From Taxillus chinensis (Eukaryota > Streptophyta > Magnoliopsida > Santalales > Loranthaceae): 64,000 nucleotides of DNA. Numbering within the stretch: the first letter of the stretch is position 1; each line of letters begins with the position of its first letter. The translations under genes and the position numbers were made by a program. The notes under the pieces were generated by a model. That model was given only the letters and a program-made list of their open reading frames with translations, ran no database searches and had not been told where the DNA came from. Shown piece after piece: positions 1 to 11,903 of the stretch. Where the stretch lies: NCBI GenBank assembly GCA_023512835.1, contig CM042087.1, forward strand, positions 43,766,017 to 43,830,016. The letters run 5' to 3'.

Positions 1-690
1 TTTAAATAATCTAGCTAACTAGCTATCCACTTCAATAAATCATATGTATCAGCAACATCACCTAAGTTTTAGGCCAATCACAAAACTTATGTCCAAGATT
101 TCTGATCTAATACTAATAATTTTTTTCACCACTGTCCAATGATGCAAAAATAAAATAAAAAAACTTCATAACTAAACAGAAAATGAGGCCTCACCTTCAA
201 CTGTATCAAAATGTATACATATTACAAAAAAATGAATTTCCAAAAGACAAATTTATCAAGGTTGGGAGAAGCTAACCTTGTTATCTCTTTACAAATAAGG
301 AAATAAAGAAAAAATGGGTTTCATAATTGAACCTCCTGCAATATGTGCGATCTAGGCTTTGGAAGAGGGGGATGTGCATGATCTGGGATTCAAAAGAGGG
401 GCTGCTGGATTTTTGAGATGATGAACAGCATGCAAATTACACCGCAGAGGCTTGGATTTGATGAGAGAGCATGCGAGGATGGAAGTCTAGTTCAATTCAC
501 ACATACTCCAAATTGAAAATGGAAGATGGCATTAATGACTACTTTGTTTCCACGGAAGTGATTACTCTTTAGTAGAAAAACGTTATTTTGGTTTGAAAAC
601 ATTATTTAAAAGCACATCATTCCACTTACTCCTCAAAATGATATTTTGAGGTGAAACATCCCGTTTTTTCTCCCCCCCCCCCCCCCCCCC

Positions 691-742
<52 letters not shown>

Positions 743-2270
743 CCTCTTTTAAAATGCAAAATGAGTTTGGAAATTTTATTGATCATATTTGAATTTCTTA
801 TAAATATATTTCTAACTATAATGTTTTTTCATAAAACCATATCAGAACTCTTCCAAACACCCTCACCGTAAATTGAAGTATGAAGTGAAGATAGGGACTT
901 CATAGATTAGTGATAAGCCTTCTCCCTTCAGCAAATGGCCTTTCTTTAGGATCAAATACAATCAAGTGCCTTAAATGTTTTGGGGGAACAGGTTGTTTTT
1001 ACCACTGGTTTTCAAATACATTTTATTTCTTAATTGTGGTTGTAAGGCCAATAACACAATAACTAACAAAACCAATCAAAGAATATTGCACTTAGGAGAA
1101 AAATCAACTGCTTAAAAATGGGAGTTTCCATGAAACAATCTAGAAGATTTTAAGAGGCATATACTTGCACATATGCAACAACAGCAGCCAGCAGGTAGTG
1201 GGTACTGCATCACTGAATTGTAAAAAAAAAGTGTGTAAATTAAGGAATGAGGAACCAAGTGATGTTTGGAAGGATAATCTGAAATTCCAACCACAATTAA
1301 CACTTCTTAAGAGGTTGATCAATCAGTCAAGGAAAAAACCCTTTATAAGAGGTTCAGCTCAACTTTCAGATTTTTTATACACATAATGATACTATACTAG
1401 CTTGAACAAAATTACTCGCAGTTTGTCGAACTTGATGGTCATTATGTTCTTGGACATGTGAGTAGAATAGGTCCAAATCAGTTTTAAAACAGCATAAATA
1501 GTCCAAATCCAGATAAATTTGGTGAAGCACTGTTTCGCAGATTGCTTGAAGCCTAGCTGGTCCAAGCAAAGATAGTGAATTGTGAAATCCTTCATAACTG
1601 AACTAGATAAAATATGCTTTAAACTAATGCATAAAATTTATGAACAATGTTGTAATTACATTTGCTTTTTCCCAATTTCCAGAATACATACAAGAGGGGA
1701 AGCAGAAACACTAGAGAGCATATGAAGCAACAGCAGGAGAATCTGTGCATACGAACAAAAAACAATCAGAAAACAGGCTTGGTTACTCATTCAGAAATCA
1801 GAAACCGTGGCTGTGCAGCCCACTAATTAGGGTAGCTTGGGCACCGGGCCACCTTCTTCTAGTCTTCCGTCCTCAAACCATCTCCCTATCTCCCCCCCTC
1901 CCCACAAAGCATGCACAGTGATCATGCCTAAAGGCCAGTACCACATGAAATTTGTCTGAAAGAATGCCCTTGAAGAAGTGATAAAGGCCAAGCCATTACT
2001 TGACCTATAAAGATTCAATTACTGTTGGATTGATCATGCATATCAAGCACCTTAAGAGTGTATAGAACCCTACATAGTCCCTAAACTCGATCCGTCTTCT
2101 TCTTCTCAACAATGGCTCACCTGACAGTCCAACACCTCGCCAGACATGGTCCCTATATTAGAAACTAGTTCAGCAATTATAAAAAGGAATGCTCCTCAAT
2201 TGTTTTTTGTAGTTAAAGAAAAACAAAAACATAGAAAGCCAACAAGTTCAGTTAAAAAACGGCCAAATGA
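1..2270. other. intergenic, no supported gene
   Basis: AT-rich sequence downstream of the minus-strand AT-hook gene. Short open frames occur on both strands, but none has recognisable domains, splice context or codon bias. Apart from a compound microsatellite near 0.7 kb I see nothing definable. Confidence 0.5.
672..743. repeat. compound microsatellite C-CT-AT-AC
   Basis: A run of about 20 C passes directly into (CT)n, then (AT)n, then (AC)n without interruption. Each block differs from the next by one base of the dinucleotide, which suggests stepwise conversion of one repeat into the next. Confidence 0.95.
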
Positions 2271-2277
2271 TAAATCC

Positions 2278-2393
2278 AGTGCATGAAGCTCCCACGAATG
2301 GCGAGGTTAGGGAAGAGGCCGGGCCACAAGGCCAATATAAACGAGGTAGTAACTTTACCATTATGTCAAGGTTCACCCTTAAAAAGAAAAAAC
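2278..2393 (-). mobile_element. Au-like SINE fragment with internal deletion
   Basis: Read on the minus strand, the piece starts AAGGGTGAACCTTGACATAA and continues TGGTAAAG, which resembles the tRNA-derived head of plant Au-type SINEs. It ends with a GGGAGCTTCATGCACTGG-like tail typical of the same family. The stretch between, which should carry the B box and the body, is much shorter than in a full element, so the copy appears internally deleted. Assignment rests on remembered family consensus, not on an alignment. Confidence 0.6.
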
Positions 2394-2877
2394 TTTTCTC
2401 AACTTCCAAAGCCACCTAGTTTCTATGGCCATGTACTGCTGGTTTGGTTTCTAGACATTTGTCATGCTATAATTCAATTGTATGAGGACTTCCTTATAGC
2501 TCAGGAACTCTGATTCTTTTAAGATACCATTGGCAATTTGGCATAATATAACAGCAATACTGACAAAAATCTAAAATATCATTGTTTCTTATTAATTCAC
2601 ACAACTAGTTTAACTAGTAACAATTATAAAGTTCAAGATCAAGCAAACTACAATGGCACCAATACTAATAGCAGAGCAAATTACAGCTAATTGATGCCAC
2701 TGAAAATAAATTAAATATACTCACTTACAGTTAAGCGGGTGCAGAACCCTTGGGGGTAATATCTAAAGTTCAGTCCTTAGAAAGGATGCTTTGTTTGCTC
2801 TTCCTCTTCCTGCCAAGGCAACAGTTACGACTTCTTCGGGTGTCCTTTCCTTATTGTTCAGGTGTCCTTCCTTAGCC

Positions 2878-5800
2878 TCACTCCTGTGGCAGCTGCATGT
2901 CATTATGCTGACAATTTGGGGGTGACTGGACCCCATACTCATCCACCTTAGCTTTTTCTTTAGGTGGCCTCCCTCGGCCCCGCTTAGGTGGTGGCTGCTG
3001 CTGCTGCTGATTGTTAGGCTGAGGCTCCAAAAGCAACAATTCAGCCTCATTTTTCTCAGTCACTGACTTTTGCTTAGGAGGTCTCCCTCGGCCCCGCTCA
3101 GGTGGTGGCTGCTGCTGCTGATTGTCAGGCTGAGGCTCCAAGAGCAACAACTCAGCCTCATTTTTCTCAGTCACTGACTTTTGCTTAGGAGGTCTCCCTT
3201 GGCCCCGCTCAGGTGGTGGCTGCTGTTTCTGATTGTCAGGCTGAGGCTCCAAGAGCAACAACTCAGCCTCATTTTTCTCAGTCACTGACTTTTGCTTAGG
3301 AGGCCTCCCTCGGCCCCGCTCAGGTGGCGGCTGCTTCTGCTGATTGCTAGGCCAAGGCTCCAAGAGCAACAACTCAGCCTCATTTTTCTCAGTCACTGAC
3401 TTTCGCTTAGGAGGTCTCCCTTGGCCCCGCTCAGGTGTTGGCTGCTGCTGCTGATTGTTAGGCCGAGGCTCCAAGAGCAACAACTCAGCCTCATTTTTCT
3501 CAGTCACTGACTTTCGCTTAGGAGGTCTCCCTCGGCCCCGCTCAGGTGGTGGCTGCTGCTGCTGATTGTCAGGCTGAGGCTCCAAGAGCAACAACTCAGC
3601 CTCATTTTTCTCAGTCACTGACTTTTGCTTAGGAGGTCTCCCTTGGCCCCGCTCAGGTGGTGGCTGCTGTTTCTGATTGTCAGGCTGAGGCTCCAAGAGC
3701 AACAACTCAGCCTCATTTTTCTCAGTCACTGACTTTCGCTTAGGAGGCCTCCCTCGGCCCCGCTCAGGTGGCGGCTGCTTCTGCTGATTGCTAGGCCAAG
3801 GCTCCAAGAGCAACAACTCAGCCTCATTTTTCTCAGTCACTGACTTTTGCTTAGGAGGCCTCCCTCGGCCCCGCTCAGGTGGCGGCTGCTTCTGCTGATT
3901 GCTAGGCCAAGGCTCCAAGAGCAACAACTCAGCCTCATTTTTCTCAGTCACTGACTTTCGCTTAGGAGGTCTCCCTTGGCCCCGCTCAGGTGTTGGCTGC
4001 TGCTGCTGATTGTTAGGCCGAGGCTCCAAGAGCAACAACTCAGCCTCATTTTTCTCAGTCACTGACTTTCGCTTAGGAGGTCTCCCTCGGCCCCGCTCAG
4101 GTGGTGGCTGCTGCTGCTGATTGTCAGGCTGAGGCTCCAAGAGCAACAACTCAGCCTCATTTTTCTCAGTCACTGACTTTTGCTTAGGAGGTCTCCCTTG
4201 GCCCCGCTCAGGTGGTGGCTGCTGTTTCTGATTGTCAGGCTGAGGCTCCAAGAGCAACAACTCAGCCTCATTTTTCTCAGTCACTGACTTTCGCTTAGGA
4301 GGCCTCCCTCGGCCCCGCTCAGGTGGCGGCTGCTTCTGCTGATTGCTAGGCCAAGGCTCCAAGAGCAACAACTCAGCCTCATTTTTCTCAGTCACTGACT
4401 TTCGCTTAGGAGGTCTCCCTTGGCCCCGCTCAGGTGTTGGCTGCTGCTGCTGATTGTTAGGCCGAGGCTCCAAGAGCAACAACTCAGCCTCATTTTTCTC
4501 AGTCACTGACTTTCGCTTAGGAGGTCTCCCTCGGCCCCGCTCAGGTGTTGGCTGCTGCTGCTGATTGTTAGGCCGAGGCTCCAAGAGCAACAACTCAGCC
4601 TCATTTTTCTCAGTCACTGACTTTGGCTTAGGAGGTCTTCCTCGGCCCCTCTTAAGTGGATGTTGTTGCAGCTGTGTATTGTCAGGCCATTGATCCCAGG
4701 GACTAGCGTCGTTTTTTTCTGTCTCACATTTAGGACTCTCTTGTTGATCCATAAGTGAATGATGACAAGGTTGCTTCTTCTCATCAAGAAACTGGCAATC
4801 GGATGGCAAAACCTTGGCCAAGGTTGGTGTATTTTCCTCTACCCTTTTTTTAAAACGCCTCCTCTGGAAGCAGTGCTGGAATTTCCGCTGCTCATGGTTC
4901 ACAGGAAACAGTTTTGAAGAAATTGCAACTTTAACAGATTCAGGTTCAGATGCAATCTGTTCCTTGCAAACCCATGGCTGTTTCTGTTTTTGGAAAGAGT
5001 CCTCCACAATGGTAATTTTAATCTCTGAAGACTTGTCTGAAAATGTACACTCTGGTTGCTTCTCCAACTGAGGCTGCTTCAAAAAAGGGAATATGTTGAC
5101 TTCCACTTGGGTGGGTAAGTTACTCTCTGGGGATCTTTCAGATATAGAAACTTCTAATTGATTAGAAACAGCCTTCCCTGATTTTTCAGGTTGATTTGAT
5201 TGTATTTCCTGCTTCAGCAGTGACCCTATGGCTACATCATGACAAGTTGCCACATCATTTGGTGCGCACTCAGGTACCATATTTTCCTTAAGCTGCCTCA
5301 ACTGCTGCTCCAAGTGAGGCTGCTTTGAAAGGGGGGATACCTCGGCTTCCACTTGAGTGGGTAAGTTAATCTCTGGGGATATTTCAGAAAAGGAAACTTC
5401 TGATTGATCAGAAACAGCCTTCCCAGATTTCTCAGGTTGATTTGATTGTATTTCCTGCTTCAGCAGTGACCCAATAACTACATCAAGAGAAGTTGCCACA
5501 TCTTTAGGTGCGCACTCAGGTACCATATTTTCCTTACGCTGCCTCCATTGCAGCTCCAAGTGAGGCTGCTTTGAAAGGGGGGATACCTTGGCTTCCACTT
5601 GAGTGGGTAAGTTAACATCCAGAGGTGTATCAGATTCTGATTGAATTTTAGAAACAAATTTCCCTGATTTGTCTGGTCGATCTGATTGTATTTTCTGTTC
5701 CCGTGGGGACCCGGGAACTACATCAAAAGATGTTGCCAAATCTCTTTCTGTGCATTCAGTTACAACATTTTCCCTACACTGCGTCGATTGCGTTTGTCTA

Positions 5801-7594
5801 GGCTTTTTACTTCCTTCAACAACAGCTTGTTTTCTCTTGTCAGCCACCCGAACCAATTTAATATTTGATTGATCAGAAACAGCATTCCCTGATTTGTTGG
5901 GTTGGTTTGATTCTATTTCCTGCCCCAGCAGTGATCCTATGGTTGCATCAAGAGAAGTAGCCACATCTTTTAATGCGCATTCAGGAACCGTATTTTCCTT
6001 ACACAGCCTCCATTGCTGCTTTGAAAGGGGGGATACCCTGGCTTCCACTTGAGTGGGCAAGTTATGCTCCAGGGTTGTTTCAGAAATAGAAACTTCTGAT
6101 TGAATTTCAGAAACAACCTTCCCTGATCTGTCTGGTTGTATTTCCTGTTCCTGCAGTGACCCCATAACTACATCAAAAGATGTTGCCACATCTCTTGGCG
6201 TGCATATAGGCTCCACTTTTTCCCTACACTGCCTCCATTGCCCTCGTCTAGGCTTTTTACTTCCTTCGACAACAGCTTGTTTTCTCTTGACAGCCACCCC
6301 GACCAATTCCATCTTTTCTACTTTACTATTTTTGTGGTGAACCACAATTTTATTTTCTTCTTCTCTAGTACCTTCAACTGGCAACACTTCTGGCCTCTCC
6401 TGGTATTCGCTTTGATACAATGGTTCCTGCTGTCGACGCCACTGCCTCTGCCTCTTCCGCTTGGACGGCTTCAGGGTCTTGTTGGGCACATGCGCAGGGT
6501 CAGTTTCAGAACTTGGAATCAAATAACGCCCATTGGCAGTACGAGAAATCTCTCCAGATTCACAGAGACTGGCCAAATGGAAGGTCAAATAATCTGAAGG
6601 AACCCATGGCAACGCATCATACTCTGCTGTTATAAACTTGGATATTTCTTCCTTTCTCGACCCCCCTTCTTCGTTCAACTCTGTGATTGCTCTGTGTATC
6701 ATCTACACGGTAACAGAATTAGATAAGTAAACAGAAGCACAGATCACCACGTTCATCGGGCTGTGTTTGGAACATTGCAAATGTCAAGGAAGACAAATTA
6801 ATCATCAGAATCAGAAACCCATATATTTCTTGTCTTCGCTGGGACACCAACTCTTGTACTTTTCTTTTCTTTTCTTTTTGTTTTCTTTGCATGAAGATAA
6901 AAGGGATTAAATTCACTTCAAGAGATTGCCCCAATGCGTGTACAGTGTACATGACCCTCTAATCCTTTGTAAGAAACACAAACACAAAGCACATTTGGAT
7001 GTTTAGTTTTATATAAACACACACACGTCACACACTCTTCTTCGTTTTTGTTTTTTGTTTTTTGTTTTTTGTTTTTTTTTTTTGGTACGATGAAAGCGTA
7101 TTACTTTGCCACAACAAGACAGACACATCACAAACCTGCTCAGTGCTCCACGACCGTCAATCACAAAATCAAAAAATAAAAAATAAAAAGTACAAGCAGG
7201 AAGAAGATGAAGGAGGAGGAAAGCGAACGCGAACCGCGGCGTAGGGAGGGTGGTCGGGGGTGGCTCGTGTGGCGGCGAAGAGGCGGAGGAGGCAGCGGTT
7301 TAAGGTTTCCTTCCTCTCGGCAGTGAGGGGGCGGGTGGGGTCGGAGGCGGCCCTGCTGAAGGCGGCTTCCCTGAAAGCCTCCATGCTGGTTCGCTTCTGC
7401 TGCTGGTCCGACCTGCTGCATTGGAGCTCCAGAAGACGGCCGTGATCGTGGGGTGGCGGTGTTGGCGGTCGCTGCCCCCGCTTGCGACGACGCATTGCGT
7501 CTGCGTCTGGCGTCGGCGTCGGCGCGAGATGGTTGTGATGGGTTTTAATCGCAACTTGAGGTTCAAGTAACACACGGTTACTGCTTAAACACAT
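2878..7594 (-). CDS. linker-histone-like (H15) protein with 16 AT-hooks, HON4/HON5-type
   Basis: Two exons: 7235-7594 (120 codons) and 2878-6702, joined in phase 0 across a 532-bp intron (donor GTTCGC, acceptor GTGTAG). The joined protein is about 1,394 residues. The junction rebuilds the HPPYAAMIHRAITELNEEGG entry of a plant H15 winged-helix domain, which runs from about residue 115 to 185 and binds nucleosomal DNA in this family. A charged middle follows with five degenerate repeats, then 16 AT-hooks (core RGRGRPPK or RGQGRPPK) that bind the AT minor groove. A nuclear chromatin role is inferred. The first ATG is used here; an in-frame ATG at 7495 (MRRRKRGQR) is an equally plausible start. 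Plant relatives known to me carry far fewer AT-hooks, so the C-terminal expansion is unusual. Confidence 0.9.
2957..4625 (-). repeat. 111-bp coding tandem array, 15 units, with a four-unit higher-order period
   Basis: Fifteen consecutive 37-codon units begin KSVTEKNEAELLLLEP and end in an AT-hook; the last has one extra Gln. By the variable part, the order from the N-terminal side is A, then B-C-D-E, B-C-C-D-E, B-C-D-E, F, where B is RPNN/RGQG, C is WPSN/RGRG, D is QPDNQK/RGQG and E is QPDNQQ/RGRG. The B-C-D-E block (444 bp) therefore recurs three times with C doubled in the middle block. Units of one type are nearly identical in DNA, which points to recent unequal exchange. Confidence 0.95.
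5070..6235 (-). repeat. five degenerate coding repeats of about 50-75 residues
   Basis: Within exon 2 of the AT-hook gene, five diverged copies share the elements (K)EN.VPECA.KDVATS, then GSL..QEIQSNQP.KSGK.VS, and in four of them LPTQVEA.VSPLSKQ. Copies differ in length by loss of the second half. They are older than the AT-hook units, judging by divergence. Confidence 0.85.
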
Positions 7595-7692
7595 ATGAAT
7601 ATATGATCAGATCAGTCTTCGGAGTTTTGGACGCTGATCACGCGGAGGCTGCTAAATTAGTATTATCTTAAAAGGTGTTTGATTAGGCGTGG

Positions 7693-7709
7693 TGTATATA
7701 ATATAATAC
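7693..7709 (-). promoter_or_regulatory. TATA-like element upstream of the AT-hook gene
   Basis: On the minus strand the sequence is GTATTATATTATATACA, about 100 bp before the first ATG of the AT-hook gene. Position and composition suit a TATA box, but AT-rich context makes chance occurrence possible. Confidence 0.35.
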
Positions 7710-7867
7710 TAGGATAACGATTTTCTTTCTTTTTTCTCTACCTTTCCAAAAAATAAAAAAAAGTTTTCATTAAAAGTTAATTTTATTCGTAAAAATAAAT
7801 TAATAAATAAAAATCCCTCGATCATTACGTTAATCTCTTGGTTTATGTTTACGTTAATAAGTTTTCT

Positions 7868-7965
7868 TTCTTGAAATTGTTTTAGAAACCGTTATAATTT
7901 TTTTTTTTTAAACTATAACACAATGATGGAGCTAGTTAATTGTAGCAGCGATTAAGATTGTATGG
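7868..7965 (+). repeat. direct repeat copy 1 (pair with about 9,888-9,960)
   Basis: The string ATTGTTTTAGAAACCGTTAT, then a T/A-rich spacer, GATGGAGCTAGTTAATTGTAG, recurs about 2 kb downstream just before the tRNA-Ser gene. The two copies have the same order and orientation. Confidence 0.75.
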
Positions 7966-9887
7966 TTGGTTAAATGGTTACGAGCGCAACTGAAGTGGCC
8001 TGGCTCCTGCAACGTTCGCCCCCACGCTCACTCTATTCACCCATAAAATGACAAAACCGCTATCTGTGCTTTCACGCTGACGCAGTAGCAGTAGCCTCGA
8101 TGTGGAAAAGAATAGTTTTTGTTCAAATTAGTTGATCGGATTTGCCGCGGATGCTCATGTGATATAATTTTACCGGTAAATAATTGGTATGTTATAATAT
8201 AATATAATATACATTCGTGCGGTATGTATAATTGGTATGTTATAATATAATATAATAGTGTGTCGTTTTTGTTTTTTGTGTGGTAGTACTGCATAAAAGG
8301 TTTTATCTTTTTTGCCTATTTTTTAAAAAGAGAGTTTTGAGAAGAATAATAATACATTTATAGTATATATAAAAAACAAATAATAATAATACATTTAGGA
8401 GTTTATAAATCAAAAGACAATAATAAACCAAAATTAAATGAAGAAGAAAAAGAACACTAAATATCAAATTAATATTTTTCTAAGTAAAAAATTCTTAAAA
8501 CTCTTATACCTTTTAAAAAATAACACAAAAAATGAAAACAAAATAAAAAATAAAAACCAAATTTTTTTTAAAAAAAATTAAAGCTTTGAAAATTCCAAGC
8601 CTTTATAAAACTCTGGAAATAGGGAAAAACTTTAAAATCTTCAAAACGAAAATTTAAAACTAAAAAAAAAAAAATAGATTTTAAACCTTAAAAATAAATA
8701 ATAAAAAAACTTTAAACTATAAAATCAAAAACAAAGACCTTTGAATTCTTAGAAACAAAAGTTTAAAGATTTTTTAGAAGACTTTTAAAAACTAATGAAA
8801 AAAGTTACAATTTTAAACTCTTAAACCAAAAAAGAACCAAAAAAAATTTGAAAATGAAGAAAGAAAGAAAAAACTTAAGAAACCTTAAAAAACAAATATT
8901 AAAAGACAAAAAACAAAAAATCTTAAAACAACAAAAACACGTAATCTTTTAAAAATTAATTTAAGCAACCACGAGATTGAATAATTAAAATTTAAAAATA
9001 ATTATTTGGAGCAAATGTTTTTCTTTATCATAGTATGTTAAAGAGGTTTTTAAACATTTTCTAAGGGACACGAGTTTTACATCCCACTGCTTTCAAAAAT
9101 AAAACTCAAGAAATGTAAAACAAATAATGGAAAGTAATAACTCTACTTATAATCCTTTTGAAAAACTTGTCCATTATTAGAATTCGTTGGTCTTGCGTTC
9201 TATAAAAATTTTTAACTGAGCTAAAACAAATATAAGCTCTTTTTTTTTAAATAAGTATCAATTTTGAAGCGTCATGAGTGTGCTTCGAATATTAGGTTAT
9301 TAATTGCACATCATTTGATTGGTAGTGACTCTAATAAACATAAATAAAAATGTTCATCATAGTAATATAGGTTCAAGTCGTAACGAAAAACACTCTATGA
9401 TCACTAATGGTCAAGTAATGAGCACACATAAAATTGAGTGATAACAATTGACAGCTCTGTTATGAACATAGTGAGATAGAGTCTATTTATAGTCATAAAA
9501 TCAATAGTTTTTGTGTGTTTCACTTGGTTATATTTATTTGATTTGAATTTATATGTAACTTTTACATGCATGACCTTTTTCTCAAGTTTTGTTTACATTA
9601 AGATTACATTACATATATTTAGTATGATGACTTATGAGGACCTAGTCTCCTATAATAGACTTAAAATAAAAGCTATTTGGGAACCTTATGGACAGGTTTG
9701 CTTTTAGTTGTTATAAATATATGCCTATTTTACATGTTTGTGTTGGATGATAAGATGATTCTTTGTCTTTGTTTGAGGCATTTTTTTAAAAAATAATAAT
9801 CCTATCCTTAAAAAACTCCTTTCTCACGGATACAAATTTTACTTTTATAACCCACAATAGTTATATAAATAATTTTTTATCTCTCTC

Positions 9888-9960
9888 AAAATTGTTTTAG
9901 AAACCGTTATATATTTTTAAAAATAATCAATAGATGAAGCCAGTTAATTGTAGCAATTTT
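9888..9960 (+). repeat. direct repeat copy 2
   Basis: Diverged copy of the 7,868-7,965 segment: ATTGTTTTAGAAACCGTTAT is identical and GATGAAGCCAGTTAATTGTAG is near-identical. It ends about 25 bp before the tRNA-Ser 3' end. Confidence 0.75.
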
Positions 9961-9982
9961 AATGGTTAAGAAAACAAAAAGT

Positions 9983-10064
9983 CGTGGACGGCAGGATTCG
10001 AACCTGCGCGGGCAAAGCCCACATGATTTCTAGTCATGCCCGATAACCACTCCGGCACGTCCAC
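9983..10064 (-). tRNA. tRNA-Ser (anticodon AGA)
   Basis: An 82-nt sequence on the minus strand folds as a class II tRNA. The acceptor arms GTGGACG and CGTCCAC pair perfectly and the discriminator is G. The anticodon loop reads CTAGAAA with AGA at the anticodon. A long variable arm (TGGGCTTTGCCCG region) follows, and the T arm contains GGTTCGAATCC. There is no intron. The minus-strand flank supplies a T5 run shortly after the 3' end as a Pol III terminator, and a CAA motif just upstream as is usual for plant tRNA genes. The sequence appears intact and should serve UCU and, after inosine modification, UCC/UCA codons. Confidence 0.97.
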
Positions 10065-10183
10065 GATTTGTGGTGCCGAGCATTTCAATAGTTATTATAT
10101 TATATTAATACAGGAGAAAATTCTACCCCGAGCCAAGGCCCAAAGAATTAGGTCCAACACATTAATTATATTAATCTAAATAC

Positions 10184-10446
10184 GAATAGGCATGGCAACG
10201 GATCGAGTCGGGCCCGGATATTGTTCGACCCAAAATTTTATAGGTTGTCCCGAACCAGTCTCGAGCCACTAGTTTGGGCACTTTGGGTCGGATTGAGTCG
10301 GGGCGATGTAGTGTTTTTAAATTTACTTTTGCTTTAAAATATTGGGTTGGATGGATCGAGCAAGACCCAAGCCCAACCTGATAGCATGTCGGGACGAGGC
10401 AAATCAAGTCGAGGTGCTCGAATGGGGACAAAATTGCTACCCATAG
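10184..10446. repeat. putative non-autonomous DNA element remnant
   Basis: The segment opens TAGGCATGGCAACGG and closes with the complement of TATGGGTAGCAATTTTG, an imperfect inverted pair resembling hAT-type ends. It has a sharply higher GC content than its surroundings. No convincing target-site duplication is visible. Confidence 0.4.
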
Positions 10447-10720
10447 AAATTTACCTTGTGTCCTCTAAATTTCAGGGCCAGTCTTGGAGATAAGTTTCAA
10501 ACAAATAGATTTAAAATGATGGAAATGAAAAGAAAAGACAAACAAAAAAGAATTAGTTTCAAAAGAATAATATTTAGCTAATCAAGGTGGCACAATAAAT
10601 TTGATTAGCTATGTAGGATGACCAAATTTACTATAATTATGTTGAGTATATTATAAGACTTTTTTCTTTCTTTTACAATTTGACTTTTTTCCACGTAACA
10701 CTTGCCCTAAAAAAAATCAA

Positions 10721-11239
10721 GGCCTAGTTTGGTGATACTATGCTTTTAGGAAAAACTGTTTTTAGTTGTGCTTTAAAAATAAACAGGTAAGTGTTTAATA
10801 AAATATAATTTTAAAAGTACTTTAAAATTTAAAAGCAGATAAGTGTTTATTAAATTTAAAAAGTAAATCTTGTGAAAATATAAAAGACACAATTATCCTT
10901 TTTAATTGTATTATAATTTTATATAAAAAAAAATACCCAATCCCTCCCTTTGAGAACCGAACAAGTAGTCCCTCCACTCGCATTAACTTCCCCTACATGA
11001 CGTGAGGCTAAAATATATAAGGATTAAATTGATATTTCAAATTTTTACAAACTGCTTCCTGAAAAAACAACTTATATAAGTAATCTTTAAACTGCTTCTG
11101 CTCTTAAAAAAAATTATTTTATAAATATTTTATAAATTTTACTAAACAGTTTTTACTATTTTTGACTCAATATAATTTTTAAATTTTACTAATCAATTTT
11201 ACAAAAGCAATCTCCCAACAACAATGCTAAAATGACCCC
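10721..11239. repeat. possible MITE-like element
   Basis: The left edge GGCCTAGTTTGGTGATACTA and the reversed right edge GGGGTCATTTTAGCATTGTT are both followed inward by GCTTTT-type sequence, as in many small plant inverted-repeat elements. The interior is AT-rich and non-coding. The inverted ends are imperfect and the duplication is unclear. Confidence 0.35.
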
Positions 11240-11903
11240 AAAGTATACAAGTCATATATAGACATATGTGTAAAGACTTGTATTAACTCATTAAATAGTC
11301 AAAAATTGATTTTAATGTTTTCATAATATTGACGTGGTCAATTATTTTGGTTATACTCGGAGCTTGATTCAAAGTATGAAATCTCTAAAGGCAATTTGGT
11401 AAATTATTAGTGGGTTAAACATAATTATAATATTGCTTAAATAAATAATAATAAGTGAATAATAATTTAAAAAGAGGAGGGGACATTTTTAAAGATTCTA
11501 GGAGGCATTTGATACCACATTAATGTAGTCTGCTCGGTCCATGAACTAGTCCGCCAATCAGCACATTTTCTACCCCTAAACCGTGCTAAGTTCTACCCTG
11601 TTCTACCTTTCCCCTCCCTACTTGTTTCTCTTCAAAATGTAGGGGAAAAAATTGCCAATTTAATGATTGGGAAACAAGAGGAAAATAAAATTTTCAATAT
11701 GGGAAGAGATTGCAGCTGAAGTGTAGATAACAATCCTTATTTAGAATTTGAGTAAATAAATGGTGAAATGCAGAAAAACTACTTTGTCGTGAACTACAGC
11801 AACCTGATCTATGTCCTAAAGAAAAAGAAAAAAAGAAAAAGAAACCATGATCTGGCTAAATAATTTAGGCTGCAGTCCCATGCAATAAAAGTACCACACT
11901 CAA

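Larger units (their letters stand above)
7710..9980. other. intergenic; strand-asymmetric A-rich block
   Basis: No gene is supported. From about 8,310 to 8,960 the plus strand is extremely A-rich, with recurring words such as CTTAAAA, TTTAAAA and ACCTTAAAAA, and few G. A 28-bp stretch (AATTGGTATGTTATAATATA and following) occurs twice between 8,182 and 8,258. Confidence 0.5.
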
